Part shown: positions 23,058-31,950 of the stretch, piece by piece
Numbering within the stretch: position 1 is the first letter of the stretch
How the letters are laid out: every line of letters begins with the position of its first letter
From: Parahoeflea olei
Lineage (GTDB): Bacteria; Pseudomonadota; Alphaproteobacteria; Rhizobiales; Rhizobiaceae
Direction of reading: 5' to 3'
DNA: 64,000 nt
Assembly (NCBI RefSeq): GCF_001703635.1
Contig: NZ_LQZT01000048.1
Coordinates: forward strand, 245,293 to 309,292
Translations under genes and position numbers: made by a program
The notes under the pieces: model-generated
Database searches by the model: none
The model's input: the letters and a program-made list of their open reading frames with translations, nothing else
What the model was told of the DNA's origin: nothing

Positions 23058-24191
23058 ATGGCCAAGCCAGACTTTTACGAAACGCTTGGTGTGGCGCGCG
23101 GAGCGGATGAAAAGGAGCTGAAGAGCGCCTTTCGCAAACTCGCGATGAAGTACCACCCGGACAAGAATCCGGGCAGTTCCGAAGCCGAGCACAAGTTCAA
23201 GGAAATCAACGAGGCCTACGAGACCCTGAAGGACCCGCAGAAGCGGGCCGCCTATGACCGTTTCGGCCATGCCGCCTTCGAGCAGGGCGGCCCCGGCGGA
23301 ATGGGCGGCGGCTTCGGCGGCGGCGGCTTCTCCGACATCTTCGAGGATATTTTCGGCGAAATGATGGGCGGTCGTGGCGGCCGTCGCGCCTCGGGTGGCC
23401 GCGAACGCGGTGCAGACCTGCGCTACAACATGGAGATCTCGCTCGAGGAAGCCTATTCCGGCAAGACCGCGCAGATCCGGGTGCCGACCTCGATAACCTG
23501 CGATGTCTGCTCGGGCTCGGGCGCTAAGCCCGGCACCCAGCCCACCACCTGCGCCACCTGCGGCGGCGCCGGCCGGGTGCGTGCCTCCCAGGGCTTCTTC
23601 TCGGTCGAGCGCACCTGCCCGACCTGCCATGGCCGCGGCCAGACCATCACCGATCCGTGCAGCAAATGCGCCGGCCAGGGCCGCGTCACCGAAGAGCGCT
23701 CGCTGTCTGTCAACATCCCGGCCGGGATCGAGGACGGCACCCGCATCCGCCTTGCCGGCGAAGGCGAGGCCGGCATGCGCGGCGGCCCGGCGGGCGATCT
23801 CTACATCTTCCTGTCCGTGCGTCCGCACGCGGTGTTCCAGCGCGAAGGCGCGGATCTCTACTGCACCGTGCCGATCTCGATGACCACGGCGGCGCTCGGC
23901 GGCAAGTTCGACATCACCACCATGGACGGCGCCCGCTCGCGCGTCTCGGTGCCCGAAGGCACCCAGCCGGGCAAGGAACTCCGGCTCAGGGGCAAGGGCA
24001 TGCCGGTGCTGCGCTCGGCCCAGTTCGGCGATCTCTATATCCGCATCTCGATCGAGACGCCCCAGAAGCTGTCCAAGCGGCAGCGGGAACTGCTCGAGGA
24101 GTTTCAGGAACTGTCGTCGAAGGACACAAGTCCCGAATCGACAGGCTTTTTTGCGCGCATGAAGGGCTTTTTCGACACCCTGACGGACTGA
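23058..24191 (+). CDS. dnaJ: Chaperone protein DnaJ (Hsp40)
   Basis: Co-chaperone that stimulates the DnaK ATPase, 377 residues. The J domain has HPD at 33-35; a Gly/Phe-rich linker (about 73-110) follows; the zinc region has four CxxCxGxG repeats (CDVCSGSG, CATCGGAG, CPTCHGRG, CSKCAGQG); then the C-terminal substrate domains. I chose the ATG giving MAKPDFYETLG, the usual start in Rhizobiales; a TTG 12 bases upstream is in frame and slightly closer to GGAAGAG, so a four-residue extension is possible. Confidence 0.95.
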   Translation: MAKPDFYETLGVARGADEKELKSAFRKLAMKYHPDKNPGSSEAEHKFKEINEAYETLKDPQKRAAYDRFGHAAFEQGGPGGMGGGFGGGGFSDIFEDIFGEMMGGRGGRRASGGRERGADLRYNMEISLEEAYSGKTAQIRVPTSITCDVCSGSGAKPGTQPTTCATCGGAGRVRASQGFFSVERTCPTCHGRGQTITDPCSKCAGQGRVTEERSLSVNIPAGIEDGTRIRLAGEGEAGMRGGPAGDLYIFLSVRPHAVFQREGADLYCTVPISMTTAALGGKFDITTMDGARSRVSVPEGTQPGKELRLRGKGMPVLRSAQFGDLYIRISIETPQKLSKRQRELLEEFQELSSKDTSPESTGFFARMKGFFDTLTD

Positions 24192-24309
24192 TGGACAGTT
24201 CCTGCAGACCCGATGGCTTGGCGCGATTGAAACCATGTTCCGTGGCGACACACGCCACCGGCAGGGGGCGGGCCAAAGGGAGCGGCTACCGGGAGATGCA
24301 GCCTTGGGC

Positions 24310-24897
24310 ATGACCATATCCAAACGCATCGCACGGCGTTTCGATGACGAGATCCGGTTCTTCAAGAGCTGGATCGACGGGCCCAGGGCCGTGGGCGCTA
24401 TCATGCCCACCTCCACCGTCACCGCCCGCTCGATGGCCTCGGTCATCAATCCGCAGTCCGGTCTTCCCGTGCTCGAACTCGGACCGGGAACCGGCGTGAT
24501 CACCCGGGCCATCCTGGCCCGCGGCGTGGCGCCCGAAAATCTGGTCTCAATCGAGTATTCGCACGAGTTCCACAGCCGGCTGCAGCATGATTTTCCCGGC
24601 GTGCGCTTCATTCGCGGCGATGCCTTCGATCTTGCCGGCACGCTTGCCCCGGTTCATGACGGCCTGTTCGACTGCGTGCTGTCCGGCATTCCGCTGCTGA
24701 ATTTCCCCATGGCCCGGCGCGTGCGGTTGATCGAGGATCTGCTCGACCGCCTGCCGCGCGGCCGCCCGGTGATGCAGTTCTCCTACGGGCCGGTCTCCCC
24801 GGTCGCGGCCCGGGGCGCGAGTTTCACCGTGCTGCATCATGACTTCGTCATGCGCAACGTGCCCCCTGCGCGCCTGTGGGTCTACCACCGCCCCTGA
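24310..24897 (+). CDS. pmtA: Phospholipid N-methyltransferase PmtA (Sinorhizobium type)
   Basis: S-adenosylmethionine-dependent enzyme that converts phosphatidylethanolamine to phosphatidylcholine by successive methylations at the inner membrane. The 195-residue protein has the SAM-binding motif VLELGPGTGVIT near residue 56 and the family-typical start FFKSWIDGPRAVGAIMPTS. I chose the ATG at 24310, matching the roughly 199-residue S. meliloti enzyme. Phosphatidylcholine is a hallmark membrane lipid of Rhizobiales. It follows dnaJ by 118 bases. Confidence 0.87.
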   Translation: MTISKRIARRFDDEIRFFKSWIDGPRAVGAIMPTSTVTARSMASVINPQSGLPVLELGPGTGVITRAILARGVAPENLVSIEYSHEFHSRLQHDFPGVRFIRGDAFDLAGTLAPVHDGLFDCVLSGIPLLNFPMARRVRLIEDLLDRLPRGRPVMQFSYGPVSPVAARGASFTVLHHDFVMRNVPPARLWVYHRP

Positions 24898-25031
24898 GCC
24901 CGGTTCGCGCCGTTGCGCTCTGCGCGGAATTTGCCTGCACGCCCGGGAACGGCTAAGGATCAGGGCGTGCGAACAAGGGCGCGGGTCCGACCCTCGATGA
25001 CGGGTCCGGCCGTCACCAGGCGGAGCAGTGC

Positions 25032-25613
25032 ATGAACCCGAAGATCCTCGTCATCCCCGGCTCCAACCGCAGCGGTTCGTTCAACGTCTCGCTCGCCGCA
25101 GCGGTCTCGGTCGAACTGGCGCGGCAGGGCGCGGATGTCACCCGCATCTCGCTCATCGACTATCCGCTGCCGATCGTCGACGAGGACCTGAAGGCCGCCT
25201 CCGGCATCCCCGAAAACGCCATGAAGCTCGGCCGCCTGATCGCCGCGCAGGACGGCGTGTTCCTGTGCTGCCCGGAATACAATTCCTCGATCCCGCCCCT
25301 GCTCAAGAACATGATCGACTGGGTCAGCCTGATCTCGAAGGACGGTGACCGGCCGTTCAGGCCCTGGGCCGGCCGCTTCGTGGCACTCGGCTCGGCCTCC
25401 GACGGCAAGCTGTCGGGCATTCGCGGGCTCTATCATGTGCGTTCCGTGATGATGAATGTGGGAACCCAGGTGATCAGCGAGCAATGCTCGCTCGGCGGCG
25501 CATCGAAAGGGTTCGACGAGGACGGCCGCATCCGCGACGAGCGCACCCAGTCCATGCTGGAAAAGACCTGTGCCGCGCTGATCAGCCACTGCGTGCTGAT
25601 GAACCGCCGCTGA
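25032..25613 (+). CDS. NADPH-dependent FMN reductase family protein
   Basis: Flavodoxin-fold quinone or azo/FMN reductase, 193 residues. The FMN phosphate loop is GSNRSGSFN near residues 10-18, and the family block CCPEYNSSIPPLLKNMIDWVS binds the flavin ring. Probably a cytosolic NAD(P)H oxidoreductase that uses quinones or similar acceptors; the natural substrate cannot be read from sequence. It lies 134 bases after pmtA and 81 before pyrF. Confidence 0.88.
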   Translation: MNPKILVIPGSNRSGSFNVSLAAAVSVELARQGADVTRISLIDYPLPIVDEDLKAASGIPENAMKLGRLIAAQDGVFLCCPEYNSSIPPLLKNMIDWVSLISKDGDRPFRPWAGRFVALGSASDGKLSGIRGLYHVRSVMMNVGTQVISEQCSLGGASKGFDEDGRIRDERTQSMLEKTCAALISHCVLMNRR

Positions 25614-25694
25614 TGCGCGCGCCACGCTTCTGCGGCCATCCTCTTGCGGTTGCCCCGTCTTCATGCGAGGAGCGGGGCAAACAGGGAGTGCGTG

Positions 25695-26423
25695 ATGTCA
25701 GACACAGTGCTTGAAACGGCCGGTCCTGCGGCCGGCAGGATTGATCCCCGCCTGATCGTGGCGCTCGATGTGCCGACGGTCGCGGAAGCCGAAAGGCTGG
25801 TGGCACGGATCGACCGCGAGGCGGTGTTCTTCAAGATCGGCTACCAGCTCGCCTTCGCGGGCGGCCTCGAGCTGGCTCGCGACCTCAAGGCCTCCGGGCG
25901 AAGCGTGTTTCTCGACATGAAGCTGCTCGACATCGACAACACCATCGCCAAGGGCGTGGAGAACGTGGTCCGGATGGGCGTCGACATGCTCACCCTGCAT
26001 GCCTACCCGAAAGCGATGCGCGCAGCGGTGGAAGCCGCGCGCGGCAGCGACCTCTGCCTGCTCGGCGTCACCGTGCTGACCTCGATGGACGCGGCCGATG
26101 TTGCCGAGGCCGGCTATGCGATGTCGCCGGAAGAGCTCGTCAAGCGCCGCGCCGCCCAGGCGCGCGAGGCAGGCATGGGCGGTATCGTCTGCTCGGCCGC
26201 CGAGGCCGCGCAGGTGCGCGCCATCGTCGGGCCGGACATGGCGATCGTCACCCCGGGCATCCGCCCGTCGGGGGCCGATCACGGCGACCAGAAGCGGGTG
26301 ATGACACCGGCGCTGGCGCTGTCGGCCGGCGCCACGCATCTGGTGGTCGGGCGGCCGATCACGGCAGCCACGGACCCCGCCGCCGCCGCCCGCGCCATCC
26401 GGCTTGAAATGGCTGACATCTGA
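25695..26423 (+). CDS. pyrF: Orotidine 5'-phosphate decarboxylase
   Basis: Last step of de novo UMP synthesis. The 242-residue protein shows LIVALDVPTVAEAE at the start of the barrel, the catalytic DMKLLDIDNT (Asp-x-Lys-x-x-Asp) near residue 75, and the phosphate loop TPGIRP plus VVGRPIT at the end. I chose the ATG at 25695; a few GTG codons upstream are in frame. It is followed after 11 bases by the DUF1330 gene. Confidence 0.95.
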   Translation: MSDTVLETAGPAAGRIDPRLIVALDVPTVAEAERLVARIDREAVFFKIGYQLAFAGGLELARDLKASGRSVFLDMKLLDIDNTIAKGVENVVRMGVDMLTLHAYPKAMRAAVEAARGSDLCLLGVTVLTSMDAADVAEAGYAMSPEELVKRRAAQAREAGMGGIVCSAAEAAQVRAIVGPDMAIVTPGIRPSGADHGDQKRVMTPALALSAGATHLVVGRPITAATDPAAAARAIRLEMADI

Positions 26424-26434
26424 AGGAGCCGATC

Positions 26435-26728
26435 ATGGCGAAGGGATACTGGATCGGTCGTGTCGACGTGCACGACCCCGAGGCCTACAAGGCCTATATC
26501 GAGACCGCGACACCTGCTTACAAGGAATTCGGCGGCACGTTCCTGGTGCGCGGCGGCGAATTCGATCCGGTCGAAGGCGCGTCGCGGTCGCGCAACGTGG
26601 TGATCGAGTTTCCGAGCTACGAGGCGGCGCTCGCCTGCTACAATTCGCCGACCTACCAGAAGGCACGCGCGATCCGGCAGCAATTCTCCGATGGCGAACT
26701 GCTGGTGATCCGCGGCCACGAGGGATGA
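26435..26728 (+). CDS. DUF1330 domain-containing protein
   Basis: A 97-residue protein of the DUF1330 family, a dimeric alpha/beta-barrel (ferredoxin-like) fold of unknown function. It has the typical YWIGRVDVHDPEAYKAYIE opening and VIEFPSYEAALACYNSPTYQ. AAGGAG precedes the ATG by 8 bases. The 11-base gap to pyrF suggests co-transcription, an arrangement I recall from other Rhizobiales. Confidence 0.9.
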   Translation: MAKGYWIGRVDVHDPEAYKAYIETATPAYKEFGGTFLVRGGEFDPVEGASRSRNVVIEFPSYEAALACYNSPTYQKARAIRQQFSDGELLVIRGHEG

Positions 26729-26868
26729 CCGGGCTCGTCATCCCCATGGTCCATGTTCTTGCTCTTCACCTTGCGGCGGTTTTTGACTAAGAGCGTGGTT
26801 GGACTTCGACTTCGTCCGGCAGCCCATGCGGACCGGCCGGCTTATTGACCCTGCGAGGGAGTGCCTAG

Positions 26869-27849
26869 ATGACATCGTTGAACCAACCCAAGCTCGTCAC
26901 GGTATTTGGCGGGTCCGGCTTCGTGGGCCGCCACGTGGTGCGTGCGCTTGCCCGCCGCGGCTACCGCATCCGGGTTGCCGTTCGCCGGCCCGATCTTGCC
27001 GTCCATCTCCAGCCGCTCGGCGGCGTCGGCCAGATCATGGCGGTGCAGGCCAACCTGCGCAACCGCGAGTCGGTCGACCGCGCCGTCCGGGGCGCCGATC
27101 ACGTGGTCAACTGCGTGGGCATCCTGTTCGAATCCGGACGCAACAGCTTTGACGCGGTCCAGGATTTCGGTGCGCGCGCCGTGGCCGAGGCCGCCCGCGC
27201 CGTGGGCGCCGGGCTGACCCATATTTCCGCGCTTGGCGCCGATCTGGCCTCGGACTCGCACTATGCGGCCTCCAAGGGCCGCGCCGATGCGGAAATTCTC
27301 AAGATCCTGCCGAGCGCGGTGATCCTGCGTCCCTCGATCGTGTTCGGTCCGGAGGACGACTTCTTCAACAAATTCGCCGAAATGGCCCGCTTCGCGCCGG
27401 CCCTGCCGCTGATCGGCGGCGGCAAGACCCGGTTCCAGCCGGTCTATGTCGGCGACGTGGCCGAAGCGGTGGCGCGCAGCGTCGAGGGACGCGTCGAAGG
27501 CGGCGCCATCTACGAACTCGGCGGCCCGCGGGTGATGAGTTTCCGCGAGTGCCTGGAAGAGGTGCTCAGGGTCACGCGGCGCCAGCGCAGCCTGGTGTCG
27601 GTGCCGTGGGGCATCGCCTCGCTGATCGGCCGGATCGGCTCGCTCATTCCGCTGATCGACCCGCCGCTGACCGCCGACCAGGTGCTTCTGCTCAGGAGCG
27701 ACAACGTGGTTTCGGACGAGGCCACAAGTCAGGGCCGGACGCTTGCCGGGCTCGGCATTCCCCAGACCACGGTCGAGGCGGTGCTTCCGAGCTACCTCGC
27801 CCGTTACCGGCCGCATGGCCAGTTCAGCGGCACGGGACGCGAGGCCTGA
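26869..27849 (+). CDS. NDUFA9-like (complex I-associated) NAD(P)-binding SDR protein
   Basis: Extended short-chain dehydrogenase fold, 326 residues, with the nucleotide motif VFGGSGFVGRHVVRAL near residues 9-24 and no typical YxxxK dehydrogenase centre beyond HYAASKGRAD. This is the alphaproteobacterial relative of the mitochondrial complex I accessory subunit NDUFA9. A role in respiratory complex assembly or quinone metabolism is inferred from homology only. It lies 140 bases after the DUF1330 gene and is followed within about 20 bases by a TSUP transporter. Confidence 0.85.
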   Translation: MTSLNQPKLVTVFGGSGFVGRHVVRALARRGYRIRVAVRRPDLAVHLQPLGGVGQIMAVQANLRNRESVDRAVRGADHVVNCVGILFESGRNSFDAVQDFGARAVAEAARAVGAGLTHISALGADLASDSHYAASKGRADAEILKILPSAVILRPSIVFGPEDDFFNKFAEMARFAPALPLIGGGKTRFQPVYVGDVAEAVARSVEGRVEGGAIYELGGPRVMSFRECLEEVLRVTRRQRSLVSVPWGIASLIGRIGSLIPLIDPPLTADQVLLLRSDNVVSDEATSQGRTLAGLGIPQTTVEAVLPSYLARYRPHGQFSGTGREA

Positions 27850-27869
27850 GCGCTTTCGCCGATTCGCTG

Positions 27870-28631
27870 GTGCTTCTTCTCGCGCCGCCCGGACTTGAAG
27901 CCGGCGGCGCGCTTTTTCTGGTTGTCGCCAGCTTCTTCACCTCGGCCTTGACGATCTCGGTGGGCATCGGCGGCGGCGTGGCGTTGCTGGTGCTGATGGG
28001 TTACCTGGTTCCGGTCGCGGCCATCGTTCCCGTGCACGGCATCGTCCAGCTGGGTTCGAATGTCGGCCGCGCCGCGCTTCTGCGCAGCCATGTCGTATGG
28101 CCCTGCCTGCTGGCCTTTCTGCTGGGCGCGATCCCCGGAGCATGGCTCGGCGGCCTCGCGGTCGGCGCCCTGCCCGGCCCGGCGCTTCGGGCGGCGCTCG
28201 GCGCCTTCATCCTGCTCATCACCTGGGTTCCGGTCCCCCGGCTTGCGGCCATAAGGCTTCCGGGCTTTGCGCTGACCGGCCTCGTGACCACCTTTCTCAC
28301 GATGATCTTCGGCGCGACCGGCCCCTTCAACGCGGCGGTCCTGTCCAAGACCTTCCCGGACCGGCTGCGGTTTCAGGCCACGATGGCGGCGCTGATGAGC
28401 CTGCAGCATCTCGTCAAGGCGCTGGCCTTCGCGCTGGCCGGTTTTGCCTTTGCTCCCTGGCTGCCGCTGATCGCGGCAATGATCGTGAGCGGGTTTGCGG
28501 GCACCTGGGTCGGCGCCAATCTCCTGCGCAGGATGCCCGAAAGCCGCTTTCGCATACTGTTCAAACTGTGCCTGACCGTGCTGGCGCTGGATCTGGTGCG
28601 GCGCGGTGTTGCAGGAATGGCGCATGCTTAG
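27870..28631 (+). CDS. TSUP (TauE/SafE) family membrane transporter
   Basis: Predicted exporter or importer of sulfur- or organic-acid anions, 253 residues from the GTG at 27870, with about eight hydrophobic segments and the duplicated TSUP motif (SVGIGGGVALLVLMGYLVPVA in the first half, MIFGATGPFNAAVLSK in the second). No ATG precedes the first membrane segment in this frame after the NDUFA9-like stop, so the GTG is the best start. It is probably co-transcribed with the gene before it. Confidence 0.82.
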   Translation: MLLLAPPGLEAGGALFLVVASFFTSALTISVGIGGGVALLVLMGYLVPVAAIVPVHGIVQLGSNVGRAALLRSHVVWPCLLAFLLGAIPGAWLGGLAVGALPGPALRAALGAFILLITWVPVPRLAAIRLPGFALTGLVTTFLTMIFGATGPFNAAVLSKTFPDRLRFQATMAALMSLQHLVKALAFALAGFAFAPWLPLIAAMIVSGFAGTWVGANLLRRMPESRFRILFKLCLTVLALDLVRRGVAGMAHA

Positions 28632-28870
28632 CAATGATTTAATTTTCTTGGGTTTAAGTAGGGGCCGAGCGGAAATCCGACTTGAACCAAGCCGAAGAGC
28701 CGCGTAGATCGCCCCTGCTTCTCGCGGTGCCTGGCACCGTCGGGGCAGGCATCTCCCGGAAGCGGGAATGCGCGGCATCTCAAGGCATGCCTTTGAACCA
28801 GAAACACATCGCACGCGTGCCCGGGCAGACCCCGGCGACAAGCGCAACCAGGTCGGGATAAAGATCAGCT

Positions 28871-29026
28871 ATGGGTAAAACAGTCGTATCCGCATTCGCT
28901 TTTGCAATTGTGGTGATCCTGTCCGCGTCCGCCTTTGCGCCCCGCAGCGTCGCCCACTCCTCCAAGGGCTGCGCCCCGGCCTATGGCGTCGATCCCTGCG
29001 CGCAGCAGCAGCTCGTCAGCGAATAA
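28871..29026 (+). CDS. Small secreted or membrane-anchored protein, 51 residues
   Basis: A short frame with a classic signal peptide: MGKTV, a hydrophobic run of Ala, Phe, Val and Ile to about residue 20, then SASAFA as a possible cleavage site. The mature part has two cysteines (SKGCAPAYGVD and DPCAQQQ) that could form a disulfide. I do not recognise a family. The ribosome binding site is weak. It ends 7 bases before the convergent uppP stop. Coding status rests on the signal-peptide composition. Confidence 0.55.
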   Translation: MGKTVVSAFAFAIVVILSASAFAPRSVAHSSKGCAPAYGVDPCAQQQLVSE

Positions 29027-29032
29027 CGCGTC

Positions 29033-29836
29033 CTACCCGACCAGCCAGAGGCCCGCGAGTCCGGCCGCCCCGACAACGATGCGCCACCAGGCAAACAGCG
29101 CAAAACCGTGCCTGGAGACGAAATCGAGCAGGCTGCGCACCACGATCACGCCGGCAATGAACGCCATGACGAAGCCCACCGCGATGGTGACGACGTCGTC
29201 ATAGGCGAGCTTGTCGTAATTCTTGTAGAGATCGAACGCGAAGGCGCCGGCCATGGTCGGCATGGCGAGGAAGAACGAAAACTCCGCCGCCGAGCGCTTG
29301 TCCGCACCCATCAGCAGCGCGCCGACAATGGTCGCGCCAGACCGCGAGGTGCCGGGCACCATCGCCAGGCACTGGAACAGGCCGATCTTGAAGGCCAGCG
29401 GCAACGGGTAGTCCATCACGTCGGTGTAGCGCGGCGTGAGCTTCATGCGGTCGACGAGCAAAAGGATCAGGCCGCCGCCGATCAGCACGCAGCAGATCAG
29501 TGCCGGTGATTCGAACAGCACCGACTTGATGAAGCCATGCGCCATTGCCCCGATCACGGCCGCGGGCAGGAACGCCAGCAGGATGGCGCCGACGAAGCGC
29601 CGCGCCTTCGGGCTCGACGGCAGGTCGAGTGCGAGCTTCCAGAGCCGGCCGACATAGACCGACAGGATCGCCAGGATGGCGCCGAGCTGGACCAGCACCT
29701 CGAAACTGTTGCCGGGGGAGGTGAAGCCCAGGAAATGGCCGGCCAGCAGCAGATGCGCGGTCGAGGACACGGGCACGAACTCGGTCAGGCCTTCGATCAG
29801 GCCGAGCAGGGCCCCTACGATTGTTGTCTCGTCCAT
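29033..29836 (-). CDS. uppP: Undecaprenyl-diphosphatase
   Basis: Integral membrane enzyme (BacA/UppP) that dephosphorylates undecaprenyl diphosphate to recycle the peptidoglycan lipid carrier; overexpression gives bacitracin resistance. The 267-residue protein has both active-site motifs, EGLTEFVPVSSTAHLLL near residue 15 and PGTSRSGATI near 165, and about eight hydrophobic segments. I chose the ATG at 29836 because the longer frame adds a polar stretch before the conserved start. Confidence 0.95.
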   Translation of the reverse strand: MDETTIVGALLGLIEGLTEFVPVSSTAHLLLAGHFLGFTSPGNSFEVLVQLGAILAILSVYVGRLWKLALDLPSSPKARRFVGAILLAFLPAAVIGAMAHGFIKSVLFESPALICCVLIGGGLILLLVDRMKLTPRYTDVMDYPLPLAFKIGLFQCLAMVPGTSRSGATIVGALLMGADKRSAAEFSFFLAMPTMAGAFAFDLYKNYDKLAYDDVVTIAVGFVMAFIAGVIVVRSLLDFVSRHGFALFAWWRIVVGAAGLAGLWLVG

Positions 29837-29940
29837 GTCGCAAGCGTCTCCGTCGCGCGTGTCGTTGGCCGCTTTGCGGCGCGGGCGCCCATTTTCGCCA
29901 CAAGCATCCGCCAAGGTCTCCCGACCGATGGAGTGATTCG

Positions 29941-29969
29941 CTTGTCTTGCGGTGGGCCAGTCCCTATAG
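29941..29969 (+). promoter_or_regulatory. Putative sigma-70 promoter of the GST-queG operon
   Basis: CTTGTC at 29941-29946 and CTATAG at 29964-29969 are separated by exactly 17 bases, close to the rhizobial consensus CTTGAC-N17-CTATAT. It lies about 78 bases before the GST start. Confidence 0.5.
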
Positions 29970-30047
29970 CTCTATTTTCCGGAAACTGACCAGCCCCGCG
30001 CACCAGCCCTGCGCGCCGGCGCCAACGCAAAAACGTTCAGCAGGACG

Positions 30048-30740
30048 ATGCCAGTTCTTCACCACCACACCGCCTCGACCGCGTCCCGATTCGTCAGGAT
30101 CTGTTTTCACGAGATGGACTTCGCCGCGGAGCTGTCTGAGGAACTTCCCTGGGAAAAGCGCCCGGAATTCCTCCGGATCAACCCGGCCGGAACCTTGCCG
30201 GTGCTGGAGACCGACAACGGCCATGCCCTTTGCGGGCCGCACATCATCGCCGAATGGCTCGACGAATCCTTCGGCGTGTTCAAGCGCGACCGTCGCCTGC
30301 TGGCGGAGGATCCTTTCCGGCGCGCCGAAATCCGGCGTCTGGTGGAGTGGTTCCTGATCAAGTTCGAGCAGGACGTGGCCCGCCCGCTGGTGCATGAGCG
30401 CATCGTCAAGCTGATGAAGCCCTCGGGCAGCGGCGACAACGCCCCCGATCCGAAGATGCTGCGCACCGGCCGCGCCAATATCCGCCAGCACATGAAATAC
30501 CTGTCCTGGCTCGCGGGCTCGCGCCCCTGGCTCGCCGGCGAGCGCCTGAGCTATGCCGATCTCGCCGCCGCTGCCGCGCTGTCGGTGATGGACTATCTGG
30601 GCGAGATCGACTGGAACGCCTTCCCCCAAGCGAAGGACTGGTACCAGCGCCTCAAATCCCGCCCTTCCTTCAGGCCGATTCTGGCCGACCGGATCCGGAA
30701 CCTGCCGCCGGTTGCCCATTACGCCGATCTCGATTTTTGA
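30048..30740 (+). CDS. Glutathione S-transferase family protein
   Basis: Cytosolic GST-fold protein, 230 residues. The thioredoxin-like N-terminal domain includes NPAGTLPVLETDNG with the cis-proline, and the helical C-terminal domain includes ERLSYADLAAAAAL with the conserved N-capping Asp. Substrate unknown. queG starts four bases after its stop, so the two are almost certainly in one operon. Confidence 0.9.
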   Translation: MPVLHHHTASTASRFVRICFHEMDFAAELSEELPWEKRPEFLRINPAGTLPVLETDNGHALCGPHIIAEWLDESFGVFKRDRRLLAEDPFRRAEIRRLVEWFLIKFEQDVARPLVHERIVKLMKPSGSGDNAPDPKMLRTGRANIRQHMKYLSWLAGSRPWLAGERLSYADLAAAAALSVMDYLGEIDWNAFPQAKDWYQRLKSRPSFRPILADRIRNLPPVAHYADLDF

Positions 30741-30743
30741 GCC

Positions 30744-31937
30744 GTGGCCGGGTCCCGCCCAGACCCGACGGCGGCCGGCAGGGGAACCGATCGCCTCAAG
30801 TCCTTCCTCGCCGGCGAGGCACGGGCGCTCGGCTTCAGCGCACTGTCGGTCGCTGCGCCCGACACCGATCCCCTGCTCCGCTCCCGGCTCGAGCAGTTCG
30901 TGGCGCTGGGCCGGCATGGGTCGATGGGCTGGATCGCCGAAACATCCGACCGCCGCAGCGATCCCCGGACGCTCTGGCCCGAGGTTCGCTCGGTGATCAT
31001 GCTGGCGATGAATTACGGGCCGGAAACCGACCCGCGCGCCGGTCTCGCCTGCCGTTCGAACGCCAATGTCTCGGTCTATGCGCGCAACCGCGACTATCAT
31101 GACGTCATCAAGGGCCGGCTCAAGGAACTGGCCGGCAAGTTCGCCGCCCGCGCCGGCGGCGACGTCAAGGTTTTCGTCGACACCGCGCCGGTGATGGAAA
31201 AGCCTCTCGCCCAGGCGGCCGGTCTCGGCTGGATTGGCAAGCACACCAATCTGGTGAGCCGGGACCATGGTTCCTGGCTGTTCCTGGGCTCGATCTTCAC
31301 CACCGTCGAGCTTGAGCCGGATGCGCAGAAGACCGATCACTGCGGCTCCTGCAGCGCCTGCCTCGCGAGCTGCCCGACGGAGGCCTTTCCGGCCCCCTAC
31401 CAGATCGATGCGCGGCGCTGCATTTCCTATCTGACGATCGAGAACAAGGGGCCGATCCCGCAGGAGTTCCGCCGCGCCATCGGCAACCGGGTCTATGGCT
31501 GTGACGACTGCCTGGCAGCCTGCCCGTGGAACAAATATGCCGTCAAAGCCAGCGAAGCCAAGCTGATCGCCCGGCCGGACCTGCAGGCGCCGCCGCTGGC
31601 GCAATTCCTGGCCATGGACGATGCCGGGTTCCGGGCCTTCTTTTCGGGCTCTCCGGTCAAGCGCATCGGTCGCGACCGCTTCCTGCGCAATGTGCTGGTT
31701 GCGGCAGGCAACAGCGGCGACGCCGCGCTGGTGCCGGCTTGCCGGGATCTGATCGCGGATGCCTCGCCGCTGGTGCGCGGCGCTGCGGTCTGGGCCCTGT
31801 CGAACCTCACCGGCCTGGCCTATATGAGCGGTCTGGCGCGGCAGGCCGAAGACGAGACGGACGGTTCGGTCCGGGAGGAGTGGCGGCTGGCGCTCGCTTC
31901 CGGCGGAGACCGGACAGACGGCACACGACCGACGTGA
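30744..31937 (+). CDS. queG: Epoxyqueuosine reductase QueG
   Basis: Final step of queuosine synthesis in tRNA, reducing epoxyqueuosine with a cobalamin cofactor and two [4Fe-4S] clusters. The 397-residue protein has the ferredoxin-type clusters CGSCSACLASCPTEAF (about 196-211) and CDDCLAACPW (about 253), the family block AGLGWIGKHTNLV, and C-terminal HEAT-like repeats. The start is a GTG at 30744. Confidence 0.94.
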   Translation: MAGSRPDPTAAGRGTDRLKSFLAGEARALGFSALSVAAPDTDPLLRSRLEQFVALGRHGSMGWIAETSDRRSDPRTLWPEVRSVIMLAMNYGPETDPRAGLACRSNANVSVYARNRDYHDVIKGRLKELAGKFAARAGGDVKVFVDTAPVMEKPLAQAAGLGWIGKHTNLVSRDHGSWLFLGSIFTTVELEPDAQKTDHCGSCSACLASCPTEAFPAPYQIDARRCISYLTIENKGPIPQEFRRAIGNRVYGCDDCLAACPWNKYAVKASEAKLIARPDLQAPPLAQFLAMDDAGFRAFFSGSPVKRIGRDRFLRNVLVAAGNSGDAALVPACRDLIADASPLVRGAAVWALSNLTGLAYMSGLARQAEDETDGSVREEWRLALASGGDRTDGTRPT

Positions 31938-31950
31938 AAGGAATGCGGAC

